Shown here: positions 1 to 6,785 of the stretch, piece by piece
How the letters are laid out: each line of letters begins with the position of its first letter
How positions within the stretch are numbered: position 1 is the stretch's first letter
NCBI GenBank assembly: GCA_964412235.1
Contig: CAYPNT010000076.1
Coordinates: 1-14,882 of the forward strand
DNA from: JAYZQT01 sp964412235
GTDB lineage: Bacteria > Pseudomonadota > Alphaproteobacteria > MPNO01 > UBA830
DNA length: 14,882 bases
Reading direction: 5' to 3'
Made by a program: the position numbers and the translations under genes
The notes under the pieces: model-generated
Databases searched by the model: none
Told to the model about the DNA's origin: nothing
What the model saw: the letters and a program-made list of their open reading frames with translations, nothing else

Positions 1-153
1 CCTGTACGAATAAAATAAGGCCAAGAAAGGGACTTATTCCTCGCCACTCTATCGCTGTCAACTACATCCCTTCTAATAACGTCTTAGTCGATCGTTCGCA
101 TCATTTATATTTTGTGTCATACTTAGAAAAAAAGAATTCTATAAGGTGATCAG
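1..153 (+). promoter_or_regulatory. Leader region of the binding-protein-fold/Rieske operon
   Basis: No gene is visible here. The region should hold the promoter for the first operon. A TATATT at 106-111 could be a -10 element, but there is no good -35 box at the right distance, so the promoter call is weak. A ribosome binding site AAGGTG lies five bases before the ATG at 154. An in-frame TAA at 142-144 closes the frame just upstream of that ATG. No convincing terminator hairpin for an upstream gene was found. Confidence 0.3.
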
Positions 154-1035
154 ATGCTAACCCTATCCTCCAAGGTTAAAGTTTTCCCCACAGGCATGCG
201 TTTGAATGAATATGTCGCGTACGAAGAAAAAATTTGGGCAGAAGAGGGCTTGGACGTCGAAATATTGTGGGATGTGTTGCAGGGACAAATGGTGCGTTGG
301 GGTGACAATTATAAAGAGCGCCCCCAAGATAAACCATTTGTTGATGGGGAGCAGACAATAGGGTCCGCGTGCGCGTGGGGTTCCATTAGTAACGCGGGAG
401 CCGGGATGGGTAAATTTGTTCCTGACGTTCACGGAGTTTCGCCATGGGGAATTTTCGTTCGTGATGATTCAGAAATTCGTAGCCCCGAAGAATTGGCGAA
501 CGTGCCTATCGCAGTTGGCCTTCGGGCAGGTAGTCATTTTAACGTTCCGTTACACCTCGAAAAGTATTTGCCGCTCCAAAAAATTAAACCTGTTAACGTG
601 GGGGGCTTTGGTGCTCGTCTTAAAACGCTCGTGGATGGAGAATTTGAGGCGGCGAGCCTTCTTCCGCCGCAGCTTGATATGGCGGAACAATTAGGCTTCA
701 GAAAAGTTATTGGCGGTGAGTTTAAAACACTTTGGTGGGTTGATGAGAGATATCCACGGGAGGTTATGCAGGCGTACTTCAGGGGGCTACAAAGAGCGGA
801 AGTTGCCATAGAACGCGATCTCGGTGCCTATCTAAACTTATGGCATTATTCCAATCCTCCAGAATTTAAGACGCAGGAATGGGACTATGACCGTTTCAGC
901 CGTGGTGAGCGCTTTGTAAACCAACCTATTGATCAAGAGGAATTTAATCGTCTGCTTGAAGAAGTAGTGAGATGGGGGCTGGACGGAGAATTAAAGGAAC
1001 GTGACTTTGACAAAATAGCCTATCAGATAGCCTGA
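154..1035 (+). CDS. Substrate-binding-protein-fold (NMT1/THI5, COG0715-like) protein without signal peptide; possible cytoplasmic decarboxylase-type enzyme
   Basis: This 293-residue protein resembles the type 2 periplasmic binding-protein fold of the nitrate/sulfonate/thiamine-precursor family. Visible traits are an early EGLDVEI strand, an IRSPEELANVPIAVG segment around residues 108-122, and a GARLKTLVDGEFEAA stretch typical of the second lobe. The N-terminus (MLTLSSKVKVFP) has no hydrophobic signal or lipoprotein Cys, and an in-frame TAA twelve bases upstream rules out a longer N-terminus. It is therefore probably not a secreted ABC-transporter component, and no permease or ATPase gene is nearby. 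Some cytoplasmic members of this fold are enzymes, such as 4,5-dihydroxyphthalate decarboxylase. The next gene, a phthalate-dioxygenase-type oxygenase, starts one base after the stop, which makes an enzymatic role a reasonable inference. The exact reaction is unknown. Confidence 0.75.
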   Translation: MLTLSSKVKVFPTGMRLNEYVAYEEKIWAEEGLDVEILWDVLQGQMVRWGDNYKERPQDKPFVDGEQTIGSACAWGSISNAGAGMGKFVPDVHGVSPWGIFVRDDSEIRSPEELANVPIAVGLRAGSHFNVPLHLEKYLPLQKIKPVNVGGFGARLKTLVDGEFEAASLLPPQLDMAEQLGFRKVIGGEFKTLWWVDERYPREVMQAYFRGLQRAEVAIERDLGAYLNLWHYSNPPEFKTQEWDYDRFSRGERFVNQPIDQEEFNRLLEEVVRWGLDGELKERDFDKIAYQIA

Positions 1036-1036
1036 C

Positions 1037-2278
1037 ATGAAATCGCTATATTATCACTCAGTACCGCAGGAAGATATTGAACTTACCCATGTTGGGCGAG
1101 GATCGCCGATGGGTGAAATGCTTCGTCGCTACTGGCAGCCAATTTGCACATCAGACGAGATTTCGGACCTGCCCAAACGGGTAAGAATTATGTGCGAGGA
1201 CCTCGTTGCATTTCGGGATGGAAGTGGAAACGTAGGCTGCCTTGAGTTGCATTGTTCCCACAGAGGAACATCGTTGGAATATGGAAGAATCGAAGATGAT
1301 GGAATTCGTTGCTGTTACCACGGATGGAAGTTTTCAGCTGATGGTCGGTGTATCGAAATGCCCTGTGAGACTAAAGAGTTTCATAAAAAAATGGATGTTT
1401 GGCAGCCGAGCTACCCAACATACGAATTTGGTGGCTTGATTTTTATCTATATGGGACCACCAGAGAAAATACCATTGTTCCCGATGTATGACATTATTGA
1501 TACTCGATATCGCGATGATGTTGTCCTGCGGGGTATGCGGCTTTGGGAAGATCATGGAATAGGTTTTGTTCGTGATTGTAATTGGCTACAGCATTTTGAG
1601 AATTTAATTGATCCTTATCATTTGCTCGTGCTCCATGCCGCAAACTCCGGTGACCAATTTGGCAGTGTCGTAACAGCTCCAGGCACCCCTGAAATTTCTT
1701 TTGAGGAGACCTCACTCGGGGCGAGGTACAATATGTATCGGGACCTCTCTAATGGAAATAGATTGCTTCGACATGGGGAGGCCGTTTTACCAAACATTAT
1801 GCTCGTACCGAACATTCATGAGTCAGGTGAGGTTCCTATAGAGAAAGCCCGTTGTACCGAGCTATCTTGGTGTGTGCCGGTTGATAATGAGCATTTGTAT
1901 GGGATTTCTATCGTGGCTTGGCCTAAAGATGAAGCCGGGCAACTGCTTAAAGGTTGGAAACCGGGAACCGATACGATGACTGATATTAGACCCGGCAATC
2001 TTCGAGAGCGGTCTTACGAGGATAAACAGCGCTTTCCCGATGATATGGAAGCACAAGAGGGACAACGACGAATTGCTGTACACGCATTGGAAAACCTGGG
2101 TTCTTCCGACCTTGGGGTAGTCTTGTTGAGACGCGCCCTCCGTGCGTCATTGGAAAGAATGGGAAATGGGCTAGACCCGGCAAATATTGTCCGTGATGAA
2201 AATGGTAATCACGCAATTGAGACAAATGCCTGGAATACGGTCCGCTCCTCAAATATACCAAATGAAGCCGCTGAGTGA
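1037..2278 (+). CDS. Rieske non-heme iron aromatic ring-hydroxylating oxygenase, alpha (oxygenase) subunit, phthalate 4,5-dioxygenase-like
   Basis: This is the oxygenase component of a Rieske oxygenase, which uses O2 and electrons from a reductase to hydroxylate or demethylate an aromatic or related substrate. The Rieske [2Fe-2S] ligands are Cys73, His75, Cys92 and His95 in CSH and CCYHGW. The mononuclear iron site is seen in ENLIDPYHLLVLH, with bridging Asp192 and ligands His195 and His200. The length (413 residues) and the single-subunit layout fit the phthalate dioxygenase/vanillate demethylase branch. The ATG lies one base after the previous stop with no clear ribosome binding site, so it is probably translationally coupled to the binding-protein-fold gene. 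No ferredoxin or reductase gene is in the window. The substrate cannot be read from the sequence. Confidence 0.9.
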   Translation: MKSLYYHSVPQEDIELTHVGRGSPMGEMLRRYWQPICTSDEISDLPKRVRIMCEDLVAFRDGSGNVGCLELHCSHRGTSLEYGRIEDDGIRCCYHGWKFSADGRCIEMPCETKEFHKKMDVWQPSYPTYEFGGLIFIYMGPPEKIPLFPMYDIIDTRYRDDVVLRGMRLWEDHGIGFVRDCNWLQHFENLIDPYHLLVLHAANSGDQFGSVVTAPGTPEISFEETSLGARYNMYRDLSNGNRLLRHGEAVLPNIMLVPNIHESGEVPIEKARCTELSWCVPVDNEHLYGISIVAWPKDEAGQLLKGWKPGTDTMTDIRPGNLRERSYEDKQRFPDDMEAQEGQRRIAVHALENLGSSDLGVVLLRRALRASLERMGNGLDPANIVRDENGNHAIETNAWNTVRSSNIPNEAAE

Positions 2279-2314
2279 TGCAATGTTTTCAATCAAGATT
2301 TTGCGGCGTTTGTT

Positions 2315-2336
2315 AAACAACTTATTATTGTTTTTT
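2315..2336 (+). terminator. Weak A/T-rich stem-loop with T-tract after the Rieske gene
   Basis: AAACAA (2315-2320) can pair with TTGTTT (2328-2333) around a seven-base loop, followed by more T residues. It lies about 35 bases after the Rieske stop codon. The stem is only six A/U-rich pairs, so it may be a weak terminator or chance. Confidence 0.25.
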
Positions 2337-2440
2337 AACCGTTGCTCGGTTTTATAGATAGAAGGACGCTGGAGTATTCTGAGGTGGTATTTCCAAGTTT
2401 TAATAAATCTGGGGTGTGAGAGATTAGTATCGAACGTAAA

Positions 2441-3634
2441 GTGGGGCCGCTGTTTTTAGTTGTCCTCGCTTTGATAACTTTGCTGTTGCCTTTGTCGATG
2501 CATCTGTTTTTTCCCGCTTTGCCATCCGTAATGGCTGATTTTTCGTCTTCAGAAGCGATGGTAAATCTCACCGTAAGTGTCCCGCTTTTTGTAATGGCCC
2601 TGATGTCACTGGTATACGGGTTTCTTTCTGACAAATTTGGTCGTCGTCCTGTACTATTGAGCTCTATCGGGCTTTTTGTCGTTGGTTCAGTTCTATCGGC
2701 ATTGGCGACTGATCTGTGGTTGCTTATTTTTGGGCGATTTCTTCAAGCAGCAGGTGGGGGTGGCGGGCTAGGGCTTGCCCGGGTGATAGCGCGTGATGTG
2801 TTTGGCGCTGACAGGCTCGTTAAAGTTCTGTCCTATTTAACGATGGCATATGCGATGGGGCCTATGGTCTCGGCGCCGCTCGGTGGTGCGTTGGTCGATT
2901 TAGGGGGTTGGCGAGCTGTTTTGATTGTGGCGTCCGCCGTTGGAATTTTAATAGGTTTGATCAGTTTTGTTGTGATCTTTGAAACGAACAAAAATGTCGC
3001 CGATGGTAGCCGCGGGCAAACTCCATTTGAAGGTTATTGGAGACTTTTGAGTAATCCCCGGTTTGTGGCCTTTATATTACAATCAGGATTTACTTCGAGC
3101 GTATTTTTTACGATGGCGGCGGCGAGTTCATTTTTGATGATTGACTATTTAGGCCGCTCTCCCTCGGAGTACGGCATGTATTTCATGTGTTTTCCGTTTG
3201 GTTTTCTCGTTGGATCCCTATTGTCGGCTCATTTGGCGGGTCGGGTGAAGGTTGAAACGATGGTGCTGTTGGGCAGCATCGTCATGGTGGTGGGTACTTT
3301 GACGCAGGCCGGTTTTTTGTTGAATGGGATTGTGACGCCATTGAGTATATTTCTTCCCGGATTTTTCGCGATTAGCGCGCAGGGTATCGCGTTACCAAAT
3401 GCGCAGTCAGGGGCTATAAATGTCGCCGGGCCTTTGGCGGGGAGTGCAGCCGGTCTTGGTGTTTTTATCCAACTCTTAGCGGCTGCTTTGGCAACGCAAG
3501 TGTATGGTCTGATTGCTGATGGAACACCCGTTCCCATGGCTCTAGCGGTCTCGGTTTGCGCAGTGTTAGGTCTTTTTGTGGGAACGATACCATTTGCATT
3601 ACATAAAAGTGATAAAGCAAACTCCACGGAGTAA
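2441..3634 (+). CDS. MFS transporter, DHA1 family, Bcr/CflA type
   Basis: This is a 397-residue integral membrane transporter of about 12 helices, most like the Bcr/CflA drug and metabolite efflux group. The loop 2-3 motif A is seen as GFLSDKFGRRPVLL, and the helix 4 region has GRFLQAAGGGGGLGLARVIARD, with the positive residues usual for this group. Strings of hydrophobic segments run to the C-terminus. It follows the Rieske oxygenase by about 160 bases and may import or export the substrate or product of that pair, but this rests on position only. The start is uncertain. The GTG at 2441 has no ribosome binding site, and the in-frame region back to the TGA at 2417-2419 holds no ATG, GTG or TTG. 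An ATT at 2423 preceded by GGGGTG would add six residues (ISIERK). Confidence 0.85.
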   Translation: MGPLFLVVLALITLLLPLSMHLFFPALPSVMADFSSSEAMVNLTVSVPLFVMALMSLVYGFLSDKFGRRPVLLSSIGLFVVGSVLSALATDLWLLIFGRFLQAAGGGGGLGLARVIARDVFGADRLVKVLSYLTMAYAMGPMVSAPLGGALVDLGGWRAVLIVASAVGILIGLISFVVIFETNKNVADGSRGQTPFEGYWRLLSNPRFVAFILQSGFTSSVFFTMAAASSFLMIDYLGRSPSEYGMYFMCFPFGFLVGSLLSAHLAGRVKVETMVLLGSIVMVVGTLTQAGFLLNGIVTPLSIFLPGFFAISAQGIALPNAQSGAINVAGPLAGSAAGLGVFIQLLAAALATQVYGLIADGTPVPMALAVSVCAVLGLFVGTIPFALHKSDKANSTE

Positions 3635-3738
3635 GATTGAATAGCCAGTTTGTTTCTTTTTTTCTATTTAGGTTCCTTCAAAACCGCCTAAAACTGATTA
3701 TAGCCGTATTAATAACACACTTTTACATTGTTACTTGG

Positions 3739-3781
3739 GGTTTAAATGTCTTAACCTCCGATTGTTATGGGAAATAGAGGT
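3739..3781 (+). promoter_or_regulatory. Dyad in the nitrile hydratase leader
   Basis: GGTT-T-AA (3739-3745) is complementary to TTAACC (3751-3756) with one bulged T. ACCTC (3754-3758) can alternatively pair with GAGGT (3777-3781), just ahead of the nitrile hydratase alpha start. The short stem could be an operator half-site pair or a weak RNA structure. The surrounding 3635-3790 gap holds no other gene. A TTTACA at 3722-3727 resembles a -35 box, but no convincing -10 box follows. Confidence 0.25.
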
Positions 3782-3790
3782 CAGGAAAAG

Positions 3791-4429
3791 ATGCCCAAAA
3801 CCACTGATCAGGATTTGCATCCACACAGTTTGTTACCCTCCGATCCAACTCTTCGTGTAAAGGTGATTGAGACACTCTTGGTTGAAAAGGGGCTTGTCGA
3901 TCTGAAGGCGATTGAAGCGGTAATTGATACCTATCAAAATAAAGTTGGTCCGCGGAATGGTGCACGTGTGGTAGCTCGTTCATGGGTTGATCCTGGATAT
4001 AGAGAACGTTTGCTGAAAGACGCTACGGGTGCGATATCTGAATTGGGGTATACAGGTCTTCGCGGCGAACACATGGTAGCAATCGAAAATACGGAAAGTG
4101 TCCATAACATGGTGGTGTGCACCCTTTGCTCCTGTTATCCATGGCCCGTTCTCGGCTTGCCGCCGAATTGGTATAAATCTTCTGCTTACCGCGCTCGTGC
4201 TGTGCGAGACCCACGTGGGGTTTTATTTGAGTTTGGAGTTGAGTTGGAGCCAAAGATCAAAATTCGAGTTTGGGATTCGACTTCGGAAATACGGTATTTA
4301 GTGATACCGCGGCGACCAAGCGATACTGAGAATATGTCCGAAGATGAATTGGCTTCATTGGTGACACGGGATTCAATGATTGGTACCGGGGTTGTTGTGG
4401 TTCCAGAGAAACAATTGGAGCGTCATTAA
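3791..4429 (+). CDS. nthA: Nitrile hydratase alpha subunit, cobalt type
   Basis: Nitrile hydratase converts nitriles to amides in the cytoplasm. The alpha subunit carries the metal. The metal-binding claw is VCTLCSC, with Cys110, Cys113, Ser114 and Cys115 counted from the chosen ATG. Thr in the second position of the motif (CTLCSC) is the cobalt signature, while iron enzymes have CSLCSC. Other family hallmarks are YPWPVLGLPP, AYRARAVRDPRGVL, VWDSTSEIRYLVIP and the terminal TRDSMIGTG. I start at ATG 3791 because AGGA sits four bases upstream and GAGG lies further back. An in-frame ATG at 3767 would add eight residues (MGNRGQEK) with a poorer site. The stop overlaps the beta start as TAATG. Thiocyanate hydrolase gamma shares the claw, but the adjacent beta and activator genes favour nitrile hydratase. 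Confidence 0.95.
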   Translation: MPKTTDQDLHPHSLLPSDPTLRVKVIETLLVEKGLVDLKAIEAVIDTYQNKVGPRNGARVVARSWVDPGYRERLLKDATGAISELGYTGLRGEHMVAIENTESVHNMVVCTLCSCYPWPVLGLPPNWYKSSAYRARAVRDPRGVLFEFGVELEPKIKIRVWDSTSEIRYLVIPRRPSDTENMSEDELASLVTRDSMIGTGVVVVPEKQLERH

Positions 4430-5088
4430 TGGACGGTATACACGACTTAGGGGGATTGGAAGGCTTCGGGCCACTGCCATTAGAAGAAAACGAGCCCGTC
4501 TTTCACATGGACTGGGAGCGGAGGGTAATGGCGCTTCAGATGCTGATGTTTTTCTGGCGTAGGTGGAGCCTCGATATGGCGCGTTACTCAATGGAAAGAC
4601 TACCTCCAGCGGATTATTTGCAATTCAGTTATTATGAAAAATGGCTTGCATCCTTAGTAAATAGAATGGTGAGTACAGGTTTGATTACGATTGAAGAAAT
4701 TTCTGCGGGGGGTGTTCTAAAAGATTCTGAGAAACGCATTCCACCCGTTAGTGCAGATGACTGGAGACAATTTGTGGCAAATGGGCGAACTTCTTCAAGG
4801 GTGATTGAGTCGGAGGCTAGGTTCGCCGTTGGTGATAAGGTTGTCGTTGCCTCCCATATGCATTCTGGCCACCATCGCGTTCCGCGCTATGTACGGGGTC
4901 ATTCTGGAGAGATAATTTTGTGTCATGGGGGACACGTCTTTCCTGATACTAATGTGGCACAGGCTACCGGGGAACCGAAGTATCTCTATACCATTAAATT
5001 TCGGGCAAGTGATTTGTGGAGTGAAGCGGTTGATAGCCAAGACACGATTTGTATAGATCTCTGGGAGCCTTATCTTGTTTCAGAATGA
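4429..5088 (+). CDS. nthB: Nitrile hydratase beta subunit
   Basis: This is the partner subunit of the alpha chain, with which it forms the heterodimer around the metal site. The N-terminus MDGIHDLGGLEGFGPL is the classic opening of the family, followed by a helical domain with FHMDWERRVMAL. The C-terminal part from about residue 125 is the SH3-like barrel: RFAVGDKVVVASHMHSGHHR, RYVRGHSGEIILCHGGHVFPD, and a final LYTIKFRASDLW leading to IDLWEPYL. The 219-residue length is normal. The ATG overlaps the alpha stop codon by one base, and the 3' end overlaps the activator gene by 14 bases, so the three are almost certainly one transcript with coupled translation. Confidence 0.95.
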   Translation: MDGIHDLGGLEGFGPLPLEENEPVFHMDWERRVMALQMLMFFWRRWSLDMARYSMERLPPADYLQFSYYEKWLASLVNRMVSTGLITIEEISAGGVLKDSEKRIPPVSADDWRQFVANGRTSSRVIESEARFAVGDKVVVASHMHSGHHRVPRYVRGHSGEIILCHGGHVFPDTNVAQATGEPKYLYTIKFRASDLWSEAVDSQDTICIDLWEPYLVSE

Positions 5089-5401
5089 AGATACTGAACC
5101 GGTATTCTCGGAGCCTTGGCAGGCTGAACTATTCGCTATCACACAGGTACTTGTGAGCAAAGGATGTTTTACGTGGTCCGATTGGACGGATCATTTTACC
5201 GATGCGGTAAAGACAGCCGATAAATCAGACAAACTTTTCGATGGGTCTGCCTATTACAACGTATGGCTATCTGCGCTAGAGGGTTTTCTAGTCTCTCGGT
5301 GTTTGGCGGATATTAAGAGCCTTGGAGAACTTAAAGATCGCTGGGTGAAAGCCTACATTTCGACCCCGCATGGCGAACCAGTTAAACTCGACAACTCATA
5401 G
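5075..5401 (+). CDS. Nitrile hydratase activator / accessory protein (P14K/NhlE-type subunit-swapping chaperone)
   Basis: This 108-residue protein resembles the N-terminal helical domain of the beta subunit. In cobalt nitrile hydratases such small proteins bind the alpha subunit and bring in the cobalt-loaded, cysteine-oxidised form by exchanging subunits. Typical elements are FSEPWQAELFAI near the start, GCFTWSDWTDHF, and YYNVWLSALEGFLV, matching the beta-subunit pattern YYEKWLASL. The start is TTG at 5075, inside the end of the beta gene, with GGGAG at 5063-5067 seven bases upstream. The ATG at 5085 is in another frame. The overlap with nthB and the order alpha-beta-activator fit the cobalt-type gene order. 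Its presence supports the cobalt reading of the alpha-subunit claw. Confidence 0.88.
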   Translation: MFQNEDTEPVFSEPWQAELFAITQVLVSKGCFTWSDWTDHFTDAVKTADKSDKLFDGSAYYNVWLSALEGFLVSRCLADIKSLGELKDRWVKAYISTPHGEPVKLDNS

Positions 5402-5413
5402 CTCCAATTGTTA

Positions 5414-6574
5414 ATGAAACCATGGGTCCGATTAGCGATTGGGGGTGGTGCTACCCTGCTAGAAGGAATGGGAATTGGGCGTTTTTCCTATACACCTCTG
5501 ATTCCTGCCCTGATAGAGGCCGGATCATTAAGTTCAGCCCAGGCCGGATATGTTAGTGCGTTCAATTTAGCCGGTTATTTAATTGGTGCATTAGCTGCTT
5601 TGCGGCTTGGTTTAAAATGGGGTGAAACTCGGATTTTAAAGTCCTGTTTGCTAATTTCGGTGATCTGTTTGTTTGCCAGTATTGTAAGTCTTGGGTTTGT
5701 TTGGCTTGCATTTTGGCGATTTCTGGTCGGCGTCACCGTAGCAGTGATGATGATATACAGTTTAGCGATCGTGACGCGGCACGCTCCGCCCGAACGTCTT
5801 GGCCAAGCTACAGGTGTGGTGTTTACCGGAGTCGGTATTGGTATCTTGTTATCGGGTTGGCTTGTTCCGGCTTTGCTTGATGTTAGCCTTGCGGCGGCAT
5901 GGATTGGAATGTCAGTTATCGGGCTATTAGGCGCAATTGCGGGATTTTGGGGTTGGAGTAGCGTTGGATACGAGAAGTCCAAAACCGATACCAAAACGGT
6001 AAGTAGTATACAGGGTCCGCGGTTATCGGCGGCGATATTACGCTTAATCGGTGCACAAACGATGTTTAGTATCGGGCTGGTTCCCCATACAATTTACTGG
6101 GTTGATTATCTCGTACGTGGCCTGGGGCATGAAATGAACTTTGGCGGATTTCACTGGATTTTGTTTGGTTTAGGTGCAATTTCGGGGACTTACCTGTGGG
6201 GTCGCTTAGCTGACGCGGTAGGTTTTCGTTTAGGTCTCGTGTTAGTTTTTGTGGCGTTAGCTATTGGTGTTTCGCTACCCGTGTTAGAGATACAGCTTTG
6301 GGCACTTATTGCATCTTCTCTGGTGGTGGGTGCGCAGCCAGGATTTTCCGCGATCATCGCAGGTAGAACGCATCAAGTCGTTGGGGCCGAATATATGCCG
6401 CAAGTATGGCGGTGGATGATGCTTACTTCAGGGGTGTTCCAGGCGGTTGGGGGATATGTCTATGTTACGTTATTTGACTTCACAGAAAATTATACCCTGA
6501 TTTTTCTCATCGGTGGCTCCGCAATGGCCTTAGGTGCGTTGATATCCCTGGCGCCAGTAAACTCTCGACGTTGA
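5414..6574 (+). CDS. MFS transporter, YbfB/YjiJ-type, last gene of the nitrile hydratase cluster
   Basis: This is a hydrophobic transporter of about 12 membrane helices. The opening GMGIGRFSYTPLIPAL is the hallmark of the YbfB/YjiJ group, and LSSAQAGYVSAFNLAGYLIGAL and HAPPERLGQATGVVFTGVGIGI match the usual second helix and the motif-A-like central regions. Its function is unproven. It follows the activator stop by 12 bases, so it is probably co-transcribed and may carry the nitrile, amide or acid. It is not a NicT-type cobalt permease, which some cobalt nitrile hydratase clusters contain. I chose ATG 5414; a TTG at 5408 is also in frame and would add two residues. Neither has a strong ribosome binding site, so translation may depend on coupling. 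Confidence 0.85.
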   Translation: MKPWVRLAIGGGATLLEGMGIGRFSYTPLIPALIEAGSLSSAQAGYVSAFNLAGYLIGALAALRLGLKWGETRILKSCLLISVICLFASIVSLGFVWLAFWRFLVGVTVAVMMIYSLAIVTRHAPPERLGQATGVVFTGVGIGILLSGWLVPALLDVSLAAAWIGMSVIGLLGAIAGFWGWSSVGYEKSKTDTKTVSSIQGPRLSAAILRLIGAQTMFSIGLVPHTIYWVDYLVRGLGHEMNFGGFHWILFGLGAISGTYLWGRLADAVGFRLGLVLVFVALAIGVSLPVLEIQLWALIASSLVVGAQPGFSAIIAGRTHQVVGAEYMPQVWRWMMLTSGVFQAVGGYVYVTLFDFTENYTLIFLIGGSAMALGALISLAPVNSRR

Positions 6575-6592
6575 ACATTGACCTGGGTGAAA

Positions 6593-6636
6593 CCGCGGTA
6601 ATAAACGTGAAACATATAGTGTTATTAACCTTGCGG
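6593..6636 (+). terminator. Bulged stem-loop after the nitrile hydratase cluster
   Basis: CCGC-GGT-AATAA (6593-6604) pairs with TTATT-A-ACC-TT-GCGG (6622-6636), giving 12 pairs with two small bulges and a 17-base loop. It lies 19 bases after the MFS stop. A pyrimidine-rich stretch CCTTCTTTC follows, but there is no clean T-run. It could be a terminator for the nitrile hydratase cluster or a structured leader of the next operon. The rest of the 6575-6785 gap holds no gene. TATACT at 6679-6684 resembles a -10 box without a good -35. Confidence 0.35.
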
Positions 6637-6785
6637 CCTTCTTTCAGCCCACAATGTTTCGTGTCTGATAAATTTTCGTATACTAGAATTATTTTGAGTC
6701 TCTTAAACTTTTCACGTCAGAATGGAAAAGTAGGCTAAATAATATAGAATTTGGTTATCTTTACTGTTAACGGAAGGATTTGTCG

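Noticed and set aside
163..432. Minus-strand open frames opposite the large genes, such as 163-432, 3229-3627, 5575-5994 and 12439-12915
   Set aside because: They mirror well-supported plus-strand genes, show no recognisable domain, and have proline/serine/arginine-rich compositions typical of antisense shadows.
154..1035. ABC transporter solute receptor
   Set aside because: No signal peptide is possible given the upstream in-frame stop, and no permease or ATPase gene is present; only the fold is shared.
3637..3676. T-rich stretch after the Bcr-type transporter as a terminator
   Set aside because: No stable stem precedes the T residues; the only nearby dyad (ACTC-CACG-GAGT at the stop codon) has four pairs.
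3791..5401. Thiocyanate hydrolase instead of nitrile hydratase
   Set aside because: The beta chain is a full-length nitrile hydratase beta, not split into two thiocyanate hydrolase subunits, and an activator gene follows.
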